Part shown: positions 1-10,542 of the stretch, one piece after another
Numbering within the stretch: the stretch's first letter is position 1
Layout: each line of letters opens with the position of its first letter
Source: Closterium sp. NIES-65
Taxonomy: Eukaryota > Streptophyta > Zygnematophyceae > Desmidiales > Closteriaceae
NCBI GenBank assembly: GCA_948144175.1
Contig: CANXME010002652.1
Coordinates: 212,777-276,776 of the forward strand
DNA: 64,000 nt
Reading direction: 5' to 3'
Notes under the pieces: generated by a model
The model's input: the letters and a program-made list of their open reading frames with translations, nothing else
Told to the model about the DNA's origin: nothing
Databases searched by the model: none
Position numbers and translations under genes: made by a program

Positions 1-457
1 TCGGGCAAACTGAACATGGCACAGAGCAGGGCAGACACAGAAGGGAGCATAGCAGGGAAACTGAAGGGAATACAGCAGGGCACAAAGCAGGGCAGACACA
101 GAACGGAACATGGCAGAGGAGAACAGTGCAAGGAACAGAGCGGGGAAGACACAGTAGGGAACACAGCTGGGAAACAGAGCATATAACAAAGAAGGGAAAA
201 TAACAAGAGGAACAGAGCAGGGGGAGAGAGAAGGAGAACCGAGCAGGGAAACAGAGCAGGGGGAGAGAACAAGAGTACCGAGCCGGGAAACAGAGCAGGG
301 GGAGAGAGCAAGAGAACCGAGCAGGGAAACAGAGGAGGGGAACCGAGCAAGAGAACAGAGCATGGCATCACTTTAGGAGATCACAGCATGGGATTAAAAT
401 AGGGAAACTTAGTTGACGACGGGGTGCAGGGGAACAGAGCAGGTTCGTAAAAGTCAC
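1..457. repeat. Purine-rich minisatellite in transposase intron
   Basis: Degenerate tandem repeats dominated by AGAGCAGGG and GGGAAACAGAGCAGG on the plus strand. On the minus strand, where the adjacent transposase relic is coded, this is a pyrimidine-rich tract starting right after a GT donor at 456-457. I read it as the inside of an intron, truncated by the window edge. No coding potential is visible. Confidence 0.7.
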
Positions 458-1478
458 CTCTTTCATCGAGGTCTCGTACGTGCTGTCCCCTCCGGCCTCC
501 CGCGCGAGTTGCCTAACTACCGCATGCTCCAGGTGTTTCCGGACGATTCGATCTTCAACATTCTTCCAGTTCGTGCCACGTGAAGGACGCTTCACAGTGG
601 TCTTGTGGGAGTGCTCGTAGCAGTTCGACGAGTACTCGGCAGGGATCCCCCTCATACGGATGGTTGATGGGAGGTGAACGAGAAGATGAATCTTAACAAT
701 TTTCCACTTTGACTTCTGCTTAGGGAAAGCGACACGAAGAGCCTTCACCATCCTGGAGAAAATTTAGATACAACGCATGCAGTTAAGAGGGGGAATGCAG
801 GCCGTGAAGGGAGAAACGGGATGCGGGAGGGGGAGTGAGGAAGCAGACAGCGAAAACAGAAACACGGAAGGAGGGAGCAGGGAGGTGGGTTATGGAGGAA
901 AAGCGATGCAGTGCAGAGGGAGAAGATGGGTCAGGCAAAACGACGATGGAAGGAGGGCATCCAAAGGTCACGGAGTACGATGGAGCCTGGGTAGGGAAAT
1001 CATCGCACGAAAGGGAGAAACAGGCGAGTACGAAGGTGAAGCTGGTAGGGAACTGAGCAACAAGCTTGGTATTGTACAAACGGGAAACACAGAAGCCTAT
1101 GAAGTCAAGCCTATGAAAGAGGGTGGGAGGAGCATTTAGGGTACAGGCGCGACAATGAAAATGTGCGTACGTGGCAATGAAGGGCCTGGGAAACCACATA
1201 ACAGACGGAGTAATTACTTGATGGTGGCGTCTTTCATCTGTTCCAGAGAGTTGTCGGTGTGGTACTCAGCGCGGATGAACGCCTTGTACCACTCGACCAT
1301 CTTGACAATGGCCGTGCGGATATCTTCTCGTCCTGGGAGGTTGATGATGAGGGGCAGGACCTGCATCATTGCCCGATGCTCTGCAGCTGAAAAGCAGGCA
1401 GTGGATGTGAAGTAGGCCCACGCCGAAGGAAGACGGAGCACGGAAGCTGGTGTGGCCTCCTTCAAAATCTTGTATCGC
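458..1478 (-). pseudogene. Plavaka-like transposase fragment, copy A (two exons)
   Basis: Two minus-strand exons are visible. The upstream one (1218-1478) ends with a segment rich in AEHRAMMQVLP and a following amphipathic stretch. The downstream one (458-752) starts after a CTCCAG acceptor and carries KIHLLVHLPSTIR followed by KRPSRGTNW. The same two blocks occur in the longer copy at 54764-59412 (QHQAVMQVLP and FPKVHAMLHVSDDIR), so this is a second copy of that transposase. Both blocks fit the C-terminal half of Plavaka/KDZ-type cut-and-paste transposases, known mainly from fungi. The catalytic N-terminal half is missing: upstream sequence is a minisatellite and then an unrelated gene on the other strand. 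The C-terminal exon would lie beyond the left window edge. The spacer 753-1217 is an intron with GGAGGGAGCAGGGAGG-type repeats. Family assignment is by eye. Confidence 0.6.
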
Positions 1479-1502
1479 CTAGGTGTGTGTAACAGTTCGT
1501 CA

Positions 1503-2105
1503 GAGCGCGGAAAGCAAGCACGGAGGGGAGTAGCATGAATCACGGCGCGGAAAGCAAGTACGGAGGGGAGTAGCATGAAGCAGGGCGCGGAAAGCAAGCA
1601 CGGAGGGGAGTAGCATGAAGCAGGGCGCGCGGAGGGGAGTAGCATGAAGCAGGGCGCGGAAAGCAAGCACGGAGGGGAGTAGCATGAAGCAGGGCGCGGA
1701 AAGCAAGCACGGAGGGGAGTAGCATGAATCACGGCGCGGAAAGCAAGTACGGAGGGGAGTAGCATGAAGCAGGGCGCGGAAAGCAAGCACGGAGGGGAGT
1801 AGCATGAAGCAGGGCGCGCGGAGGGGAGTAGCATGAAGCAGGGCGCGGAAAGCAAGCACGGAGGGGAGTAGCATGAAGCAGGGCGCGGAAAGCAAGCACG
1901 GAGGGGAGTAGCATGAATCACGGCGCGGAAAGCAAGTACGGAGGGGAGTAGCATGAAGCAGGGCGCGGAAAGCAAGCACGGAGGGGAGTAGCATGAAGCA
2001 GGGCGCGCGGAGGGGAGTAGCATGAAGCAGGGCGCGCAAAGCAAGCACGGAGGGGAGTAGCATGAAGCATGGCGCGGAAAGCAAGCACGGAGGGGAGTAG
2101 CCCAG
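1503..2105. repeat. Minisatellite with 189-bp higher-order unit
   Basis: A 40-bp monomer beginning GCGCGGAAAGCAAGCACGGA alternates with a shortened 29-bp version. Four long plus one short monomer give a 189-bp higher-order unit repeated about three times, with variant letters (ATGAATCACG versus ATGAAGCAGG, and AAGTACGG versus AAGCACGG) recurring at fixed positions in each unit. Long open frames across it on the minus strand are an effect of the repeat and are not genes. It separates the transposase relic from the LysM gene. Confidence 0.9.
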
Positions 2106-4263
2106 CATGAATCCGTGTGGGCGGTTCACATGCCGGGCTAACTTACGGAACAACAGCAATTCGTGTGACTGTTCCATTCCAAACGAATCTAAGCAGCCAT
2201 TTGTTCAAGTTGCAAACGGATACGGCTCTCAAACGTGTGCTTACTGTAAGTTGTTTGGTTCAAGTTCTCAAATGAGAACTTCTATTCATGGCCCTTGTCA
2301 GAACAATGGCCGTTTTCGGAACAATGGGCTTGTTTGATCTTCAGATATTCTTTCAACCAAGTCCCTGTCTATATCTTTTCGTAGTTTTATCTCTCCTTCC
2401 CCCTACTCTTCCCATTGCTCCCAACACATGTATCTCTCTCACCACTGTGCTCCACAATTGTGTTTATGTCGCTTGGCAGTGGATGTGTGTGGGTCTGACT
2501 TGAAGAACCCATGCTACGTCGGCGCGTGCATCAACGACGGCAAGGGCTCCTACTCCTGCATCTGCCCCCCCAACTACGTTGAAAGCACAACCATTGACAG
2601 CTTCCCCACCTGCGACCCAGGTGCTGCTGGCTTGGCATCGTTTGTAAGAGGGTCGCTACTTCTTTCAGTTCTTCTTGAATCATACATATGTTGGGGTCAT
2701 TACAACCCCTGCAAACTTCTTCTACTGTCAATTCATGTGATGCACACACAACTAGTAGTTTTGTTTTCTTGATTACTTTCTTATGCGTGTGTTCTCCTGC
2801 TTTCACATTCGTCGCTTTCCAGCCAACGTCACAGCCAGCACCCTGGCCGTGAGTGGGAGCAACTGGTGGTGCCCCGATGTCCTCTCTATTGTGGGCCTCT
2901 CACTTCCCCAATTCACACAGCGGAATCAGGTAACCAATGGAGATGGGGGGCCTGGAAGAGTGGATTGGCAGGCACGGCTAGTGGTTGATTCCTCACAATG
3001 GAATTCTAAGTCCCATAGCTGCTTATCTACAGTTTATGAAATCGTCAATGTGTGAAATGAAAACAATCACAAAAGCAATATTGCTACACCTTCACTTCAT
3101 AGCTTTGTCTTCCTGTGTCCATTTACTTCCTGATTCGTCATGCAAACGATGTGCCATCCCCTGAAGTGGTGACTAAAGAATCGTGTGTGCTCCTCATTGC
3201 AGGGCATTGACTGCAATCAGTCTTTGCCTCGTAACATGGTGCTTCAGCTAGGAAATCCTCTCCTCGTTCCCTGCACTGCGTTCTTCTACACCCTCAGTGT
3301 GAGAGTTAGCCCTTATTTTTATTCGTTGAATGGAATCTCATCATATTATTTTTCTATGTTTCTCCACTCTGCTTTGCTTAGCTCCGCAAGACTGTCGCAT
3401 AGTAAAGCTGCGCTCCATTCACCTCAGGCATCTGTGCCTTCTCTCCCGTTGTTCAACCCTCCAGGGCGACACATGCTGGTCCATCAGTGCACAGCTGTTC
3501 CTCACCACCAGCAACCTCACGGCACTCAATCCCGGCCTTGACTGCTCTGAGCCCATCAAGGCGGGCCGCTCTCTGTGCGTCGAGCGCAACGCCACCTTCG
3601 CCTTCACTGTGCCTCGGTGCCTACGTTACGGCGTGCTTACAGCACAGGACACGTGTGAACGCCTGCTGCTGGAGGCGGGGAGTGAGGACGACCCAACAGG
3701 GGCTGGGAACGTGAACGCTGTGCGCTGGGCTGAGCTGTACCGCAACAATCCCGGCCTCATCTGCTCGAATGTCATCCCGGTCTCCGCCTCTGCTGTTGGC
3801 AGCAACACTGGCGTACAGGTGAGAGGTGGAGGTGAACTGGGTTGGGGGCGCAAGAGATGGGAGGGAAATGGAGGGAAGATTGGTGGATGGACCAAACGTA
3901 TACTTGATGGATGTTGGGGCAAGGAGTCATTTCTCATATGCCAGCGTGGTGTTTTTTCCAACTATTTGCCCTTGATTGCCCGTTGAGTGTGTGCCTATCT
4001 CTTTCTCTCAATACATGTTTTTTTTTTCATTTCTTGTGTTCGTAAATGTCGCCGTTCAGATTTGCCTAAGGGCAGAGTATTGGTCATTCGTCGTTGGCAT
4101 ATGCAAGAAGGGCAGGCAAAAGCCAGTGTCACCATCATTGACATGCTCAGGTGCTTACAGTTTTTATGGTGGAGCTGCCAATGGAGCAATTTCAAAATAT
4201 TACGTGTACAATGAGAAGAAGTGTGTTGGGAGTGTAGGGTCCAAGTTCATTTGTGTGCCATGA
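2106..4263 (+). CDS. Secreted EGF-like/LysM domain protein, 5' incomplete
   Basis: Six exons join in frame through GT-AG introns: 2106-2245, 2480-2620, 2823-2929, 3203-3298, 3465-3818 and 4060-4263 (stop TGA). The first two encode Cys-rich EGF-like modules (NPCGRFTC, then KNPCYVGAC with GKGSYSCICPP). Exons 3-4 form a LysM motif (SGSNWWCPDVL, RNQGIDCNQSLP); exons 4-5 form a second (SGDTCWSIS, ALNPGLDCSEPIKAG, with SLCVERN). LysM domains bind GlcNAc-containing glycans such as chitin or peptidoglycan; EGF modules suggest an extracellular protein. The C-terminal exon is Cys- and Gly-containing and unrecognised. No signal peptide is visible: a usable ATG is at 2107 but sits directly after the minisatellite, so an upstream exon is likely lost or hidden there. 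No kinase or membrane segment follows. All junction phases agree, supporting a real gene. Confidence 0.8.
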
Positions 4264-5453
4264 TTAGGAGCTCAGGCAGGTATGGAACGGGGACTACGTT
4301 TGGATTTCGACTTCTCTGATTAGCAGTGTAGCCTTTTCAGAAACCGTGATTATCAGCCTACGTTGTTGAGGTTACTTTTAATCATGTGCAACCACCGTTA
4401 AAATATATATATAATATTTTTAAAATACAAAAAAACCTGAGTCAATGGTGTAGTTTTTTTTTTTTTTTTTTGCCATGATTGTACTGTAGGCAGTTGACTA
4501 TGCGCTGGCAGCAAACCCCAGCATGTTTCCTGATTTTCCCTGTCAAGAGAAACGATGACGCGGGTGGGCTACAAGTAGACACGGAGGTGGGGGGTGTTCT
4601 GATGAGAAGTTTGAACTTGCCAGGATCACCTCAGGAAGGTTTGCACGGAGATAATTGCAGCGGAACTAATGACCTTAGAACAAAGTGAATATAGAACGAA
4701 TGAAGCGGCTATACCCAGGCCCCAAAATATCAGGGTAAAATACCCTGATTGCCCTGACTGGCGGCCGCTTTTTTTGGGGTTACCCTGACCCAGTCAGGCT
4801 CCCAGATTTCTTACCCTGACTCATAAAGAGTTTGATTTTTTTGTACCCTTATGAAATCCGAGCTATAGATTGGTTCCCCTGACTTTCATCGGTGTTTTAG
4901 TCATTTTACACTGATACCGAGACTTTCGTAACGAGAATATGGTGGACGTTGCGCAAAATGGCGCCAGGAAACAGTGCACCCTAATTTTTTCCTAATGCGA
5001 CCATTGAACCCGCGACCTTGCCTCTCACAACTTCTCTGGCCTAGTGAAACACTTCAACTTGCAATGTTCTTATTCGTTTTAAATATGGATGTGTGAACAA
5101 AACTAGAGTACAATTTTTTTTACCCTATTTCCATCAGGGTACGAAATGTTTTACCCTAGGAGTCGAGGTTGGCCCACCCTGGAACTCTGATTTGACAGGG
5201 TGGGCCAAAACCAATTTTGGGCGCTGGTTATACCGTAATCCCGCGTATATAAGACCCTATGGGTATTATGATAATCACGTCTAAACAGGCTGGGGGGTAT
5301 AATTAAATGGTATATTTTTTAGAAGACCCGGGTCTGTTCACATTGACATTTATAAGAATGCACGATGTGTTGGGTGCAAAATATTATTTTTGCACAGCAA
5401 CCAGCCGTCTGCATGACGTTATGCATTTTGTGTGTGTTTTGTGTGCATTCGTT
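4264..5453. other. AT-rich intergenic stretch
   Basis: No gene seen. There is a T-tract near 4454-4471 and the octamer TACCCTGA recurs several times between 4735 and 4850. Around 5231-5262 lies a segment that reappears in inverted orientation near 21826-21852 (core TACCGTAATCCC then CGTATA), so part of this stretch is a dispersed repeat. Confidence 0.5.
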
Positions 5454-5583
5454 TGTCAGAATATATTTGCTGTCTAGCCTGCAGTGGGGTACTCTGTAAT
5501 GAGTACAACCCAATTTAGGGCAATGTACTTGTATCCCAACTCTTGCTAGTCACTTCACTTCCCTTCCAATTTCTCGACTCTCA
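5454..5583 (+). mobile_element. Degenerate solo LTR, short-LTR copia family
   Basis: About 130 bp beginning TGTCAGAATAT and ending CTCA. The core TAGCCTGCAGTGGGGTAC, then GAGTACAACCCAATTTAGGG, matches the LTR cores at 26654-26778, 27998-28122 and 52122-52383. No internal element follows and the flanking five bases do not match, so it is an old solo LTR or a decayed end. Confidence 0.65.
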
Positions 5584-5613
5584 CCTAACCCACTCGAACT
5601 TACCTATCTCCTA

Positions 5614-5648
5614 GTGTGGGCCTAGGCTACTAAGCCTAGGCCCCACAC
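5614..5648. repeat. Inverted repeat, 15-bp stem
   Basis: GTGTGGGCCTAGGCT is followed after ACTA by AGCCTAGGCCCCACAC, its reverse complement with one extra C. It would form a stable hairpin just downstream of the solo LTR. Confidence 0.85.
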
Positions 5649-5791
5649 CTAATATTTTCACATCGTTTTCGTCGACGAACATGTGCGTTCATGAAAGTGT
5701 GTTGCATTAATGCTTTATGTTTCATGAATGTCGAGTTTTTTCATGAAGATTGGTTGTGAGTTTCCAGTGTGTTTGTGTTTGGGGCTCGATA

Positions 5792-6043
5792 GTTTGACCA
5801 GCCCATTGACCACTTCGCGCTGGTCAACTAAAAAGTGCACGAAGTCACGACCCGCGCGTGGGGTCCTGACACACGTGTGTGTCCTGACAGAAAATGCGCG
5901 GGTGTCGCCACTGTCTCGATCGTGTACTGTACGCACGATCGATACAGAACGAAGCGACATGCTCGCCTCGTCACATGTAGGACAACGCACGATCGCGTCA
6001 GCGATTGTTTTGTCCTGCACGACCGAGAAATATCTCGGTCGTG
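5792..6043. repeat. Cluster of short perfect inverted repeats
   Basis: Three hairpins follow in 250 bp: TTTGACCAGC paired with GCTGGTCAA (5792-5828), GATCGTG paired with CACGATC (about 5918-5940), and CACGACCGAGA paired with TCTCGGTCGTG around AATA (6018-6043). No coding sequence is convincing here. The density suggests the body of a small non-autonomous transposon, which I cannot identify. From 6044 to 6315 I see nothing further. Confidence 0.6.
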
Positions 6044-6320
6044 ATGAGGGGCACGTGGGGCACTCGAGATTGCGGTTGACTAACAGGATTTCGCGCTGAC
6101 TTGGCTTGCACGAAAATTCGCCAGAAAGTCTTGCTGCTTTGCGCCATTATTTCGACAGAGGTACAAAACGGTAAAGTCCGTTTGTAACTGAAGAAAACGG
6201 TAAACCCACACGAGTGACCATGATTTGTACACGAGCGATCATGAATGTTCACGAGAGGAGTCAGTAGGAGAATTTGGCAGCAGTGCAGTGGAAGACAGTT
6301 ATTCTACAGAGGCAGATCAA

Positions 6321-6447
6321 TGAGAAAACTGAAACGAGAATGAAATGACTAAGGGAAAGTTGGGTACCAATACAAACCCTAGAAAGTTGTACCCCATATG
6401 TGCTACCCCAATATAGCCTACGTTACATATGTCATATAAATCTGACA
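6321..6447 (-). repeat. Cop-2 3' LTR
   Basis: 127 bp, TG...CA bounded, coding-strand start TGTCAGATTTATATGACATA. The other LTR is 20 bp longer because of a short internal duplication, so the pair differs mainly by that indel. Confidence 0.9.
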
Positions 6448-6652
6448 CACCCCCATAGGCAAAGTGGGGGAGAACAAGGGGTCATAAGACCAGTCAAGCA
6501 AAGCAAAGCAAAGCAAGCTCAGGGTGGATCACAAAGTCACCACACATTCCGAGCACAAGGGCCACAAGGCCAGCTCACATGCAAGATTACATATATATAA
6601 GGCTAGACAAGCAAGAGTAGGAGTATATATATATGTAACAGTACAAACAAGG

Positions 6653-7082
6653 TCAAGGGGTGAGCAAGTGAGGTAAGGTAGGCACAAGACCCAGCTGAGT
6701 ACAGAAGCGCTGATGATCACAAGGCGCAAGTGCCTTGGTGAAGATATCAGCAGTGTTGGCCTCAGAGGCCACGTACGCAAGCCGCACCTGACCATGCTGC
6801 TGTAGCTCACGAGGAAGTAGCGGAGAGCAATGTGCTTTGTTCTGTGCTCCACTCTCTGCTCTCGACACAAGGCCAGCATGGCCTTGTTGTCTACGTACAG
6901 CACTGGAGGAGAACGAGGCGGCTCTCCGAGGTCAGTCAGCAGGTAGGTGAGCCAGTGAAGCTCCTATGCAACCATGGCTCCTGCGTAGATCTCAGCCTCA
7001 CAACTGGAGTCGAGAAGAGAAGACGAGCGGGTAGCCCGCCACGAAATAGAGCCGGAACCAAGGTTGAAGGTGTAACCCTGTG
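6653..7082 (-). pseudogene. Cop-2 RNase H, C-terminal part (after insertion)
   Basis: Reading minus, SSCEAEIYA and YVDNKAMLALC are recognisable as the RNase H end of copia pol, followed by EHRTKHIALRYF. It aligns with the same part of Cop-1 at 7453-7860. A stop follows the SSCEAEIYA block and a frameshift is needed near 6810. It continues directly from the pol sequence at 14531 across the nested element. Confidence 0.85.
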
Positions 7083-7087
7083 ACGAC

Positions 7088-7219
7088 TGTTGAAATCACT
7101 AAACAGGAATGTATGAACTAGCAGTGAAATCAGTACAAGTACCTAACCCTAGAATTCTGTACCCCCTATAGGCTAACCCATAGTAGCCTAAACTAACACA
7201 ACATATATAATGTTTGACA
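7088..7219 (-). repeat. Cop-1 3' LTR
   Basis: 132 bp beginning TGTCAAACATTATATATG on the coding strand and ending CAACA. It contains the family core GTGGGTTA...GGGGGTAC, here ACTATGGGTTAGCC. Confidence 0.92.
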
Positions 7220-7452
7220 CACCCCCATAGGCAAAGTGGCGGAGAACTAGGGGTAACAAGACCAGTCAAGGCAAAGCAAGGCAAAACAAGCTCAGAGTGG
7301 ATCTCAAGGATACCACACAAATTCCGAGCACAAGCAAGTGGTCACAAGACCAGTTCACATGCAGGTTTAAAATAGAGCAAAAGGTACAATGATCACAACC
7401 TAACAAGAGTAAACATGCAGGTATATATATAGAGATCACAGTACAAACAGAC

Positions 7453-8367
7453 TCAAGAAGTAAGCAAGTGAGGTCCAGTAGGCACAAGGCCTAGAAGAGT
7501 GCAAAAGCGATGATGGTCACAAGGCTGAAGCGCCTTGGTGAACACATCAGCAGTGTTGGCCTCAGAGGCCACGTAACGCAGGCGAAGCTGACAACGCTGC
7601 TGTAGCTCTCGAGCAAGGAAGTAACGCAGAGCAATGTGCTTCGTTCTGTGCTCCAGTCTGTGCTCCTCACACAAGGCAATGGCTGCCTTGTTGTCGACGT
7701 ACAGCACTGGAGGAGAACGAGGCTGCTCTCCAAGGTCGGTCAGCAAGTAGGTGAGCCAGCGTAGCTCCTGGGCCGCCATGGCTGTGGCGTAGATCTCAGC
7801 CTCGCAACTGGAGCTGAGAACAGAAGAAGAGCGAGTAGAACGCCAAGAAACAGAACCAGAGCCAAGACTGAAAGAGAAACCCTGAGACGACCGCTGAGTA
7901 GCCAGGTCGTCAGCCCAAGAAGCGTCTGAGTGCCCAGTGAGAACAATTGGGACTCGCCCTCCAAGCACTAGCCCCATGCCCGACGTACTGCACAAGTAGC
8001 GCAACACCCTCTTAGCTGCATCCACGTGCTCCTTCCGGTGACGGCCGGGAGCGACATAGCGTGCAAGAATGCTGAGAGGGTATGCAAGGTCTGGTCGAGT
8101 GCAGGTCATCAGGTACATGAGGCAACCTACAAGCTCTGGTTACGGGCCACTCAGCTCTACGGACTCATCCGAAGGCAGAGCTAAGAGCGAGTGACCGGTA
8201 GGCAGAGGAGTGGGCTGAGGCGAGGAGTACGTGAAGCGGAAGCGCTGAAGGACCTGCTGCACCATGTGTGAGTGAGTCAAGGTGATGGTGTGGCGTGCTC
8301 TGTCCTAGGTGATCCGCAAGCCAAGATAGCTTGTCAGTTCACCCAGGTCTGTGCACACGTGTCTCTT
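7453..8367 (-). pseudogene. Cop-1 RNase H and end of RT
   Basis: The intact stretch 7453-8118 encodes the end of RT (MTCTRPDLAYPLSILARY) and RNase H (TGHSDASWADDLATQRSS, SSSCEAEIYATA, YVDNKAAIALC, EHRTKHIALRYF) and ends at a normal stop. RNase H removes RNA from the RNA:DNA hybrid during reverse transcription. Between 8119 and 8367 the same frame continues the RT but has three stops, so it is cut off from the RT core upstream. Confidence 0.9.
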
Positions 8368-10266
8368 CTACAGCTCCGACTTCACGTGGGCGAGTGCCAC
8401 AGTGTCAGCAGTAGCAAAGACCAAGTCGTCAACGTACACAAGGACGTAGAACGGCGGCAGTGAGGTGTCGGTGCGTAGAAACAGCGACGGGTCAGCAGTA
8501 GAAGGCGCGAACCCAAGAGCCGCAAGCGTAGTCCTCAGTGTGTCGTGCCACTCACGAGGCGCCTGGCGGAGATCGTAGACTGGCCGTGGGAGGCTCCACT
8601 GGGTACCAGGAGGGAACGACCCAGTGAAGCCAGGTGGACGGCGCAGCCAGATCTCCTTGTGCAGGCTGCCTTGCAGGAAAGCAGTGCTGAAGTCAAGCGA
8701 GTGGAGCTCGTAGTCACGCTGAGCGGCGACGTGCAGCAGAACCCGAAGAGTGGTCATCTTCGGGGTCGGGGAGAAGGTCTGGAAGAAGTCAACTCCCTCT
8801 CGCTGACTGAAGCCTCGTGCAACGTAACGCGCCTTGAAGACAGGCGTAGAGCCCGGCGGCCGCTTCACCCTGAAAATCCACATGCCACTGACGATGTTCG
8901 CCCCAGGTGGGGGAACCTCGTCGACGTAGGTGCCAGTGGACTTCCAGGAAGCCATCTCTGTGTCCATGGCTGACTGCCACTGAGAGGAGTAGGGACCGGC
9001 CATCGCCTCTGCGTAAGAGCGTGGGGTCGGGATGTTTGGTGCATCTGGGTCTCCCTCAGGGGCAACAAGCATGGACACGAGATGGGGCAAAGCGGCAGCA
9101 AAGCACTCAAACTCCTCCTGCCTGTCCTCAAGGACGTCAGTGCCAAGAGCACACTCACCCCTGACGGACGGAGGACAGACAGACTCAGACTCAGCAACTA
9201 GGCTAGCAGCGTAGTCTAGACGACAGCGAGCAGCAAAGTCGACAAGCTCAGCAACTAAGGCAGACGCAGCAGCAGACTCAAAGGAAGGGTCAGTGACAAC
9301 AGTAGCCAGGAGACGCGTGACAGTAGGACTGGTAGCACGAAGAGAGTCTGACCCTGGGTCAGCAAGAGCAGGAAGAGAGGAAGCAGGAGGAGACGGTAGT
9401 GGGACACGCTGTGGAGCAGTGGACGAACGAAGCGCCATCCGGTGAGTGCCTGGGACAGCAGGAAGACGCTGACGCTGGACTCGACTACTAGAGAGAGCAG
9501 TGCGGACAGGCGACTCAGGACGAGACTCAGGCGACATAGGACGAGACGCAGGCTCACGCCGCTCAGTAAGACCTCCAGTCGGACCAGTGTAAGGAGCAGG
9601 ACCAGGGAGAGAGGAGGCAGACGGTAACGCCGACTGCAACTGGACAGGTGGAGGACACGCTAAGGAGGGAGAAGGAAAAGGAGGAGGAAGCTGACCGAGA
9701 ACCTGCTGAAGGAGCGGAACAAAGTACGGCCGAGACCGAGCAGCGACACCAGAGCCAGCAGGGACACCCGCACCAGGGTCTGCAGCACCAGCAGCAGCTC
9801 CAGCGCCCACGTCCTCATCACCAGCGGCAGCTCCAACGCCCGGGTCCTCAGCACCAGTAGCAGCTCCAACGCCCGGGTCCGCAGCACCAGCGACAGCTCC
9901 AACGCCTGGGTCCTCAGCACCAGCAGCAGCTCCAACGCCCGGGTCCTCAGCACCAGCAGCGACTCCAACGCCCGGGTCCTCAGCACCAGCAGTAGCTCCA
10001 ACGCCCGGGTCCTCAGCACCAGCAGCAGCTCCAACGCCTGGGTCCTCAGCACCAGCACCAGCTCCAACAGCAGCGGGGTCCGTAACACGAGGCACGCCAC
10101 TCCGAAGAGTGCAGCGCCGCTCGTACCACTCACGGATCCGCTCGCGGGAGGGGAGCTCCCGAACGGGAGAAGAAGCACTAGCACTAGTCCCAGTAGTACG
10201 TCCGGCTTGAGCGGTACCTCTCCGGAGGCTGCAGTACTCTAAGTACCACGCACGCAGCTGCTCCAA
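8368..10266 (-). pseudogene. Cop-1 reverse transcriptase with repetitive linker
   Basis: The N-terminal third is a low-complexity linker: a decapeptide-like GAEDPGVGAA repeat (9780-10080), then a Pro/Ser-rich stretch. The RT core starts near 9050 (SYAEAMAGPYSSQWQSAM, then GTYVDEVPPPGANIVSGMW and VFKARYVARGFSQREG) and reaches the catalytic YVDD near 8424-8438. The domain makes cDNA from element RNA. It is in a different frame from the integrase, so a frameshift near 10540 and stops between 10266 and 10340 separate them. No start codon here is meaningful; it was part of a longer polyprotein. Confidence 0.9.
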
Positions 10267-10338
10267 GGAGAGGGCTCCTCCAAGTGCAGGACTCCCAGGC
10301 CTAGTACCTCCAGACTCAGAACCCTCTGGACTCCGCAG

Positions 10339-10542
10339 CTAAGCACCACTAGGCTCCACACCCCCAAGCTCAGTACCCCTAGGCTCTACACCCCCAGGCT
10401 CCACACCCCCAGGCTCCACACCCCCAGGCTCCACACCCCCAGGCTCCACACCCCTAGGCTCAGCACCCCCAAGCCCAGCACCCCCAGCAGGACGAGAGTC
10501 GACAGCTACCTCAACAGGCTCAACCGGGTCTACCTGAGACAC
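10339..10542 (-). repeat. Pro/Glu/Gly linker repeat of Cop-1
   Basis: An 18-bp tandem repeat (coding GGVEPGGVEPGG...) lies between the integrase and RT. It is not a separate gene. Equivalent but differently arranged repeats sit in Cop-2 at 16770-17060. Confidence 0.8.

Noticed and set aside
1503..2105. CRISPR-like regular repeats
   Set aside because: Repeats abut with no unique spacers, and the setting is eukaryotic. It is a minisatellite.
9648..9860. Gln/Glu-rich plus-strand ORFs opposite Cop-1 pol
   Set aside because: Antisense shadows of the repetitive linker.
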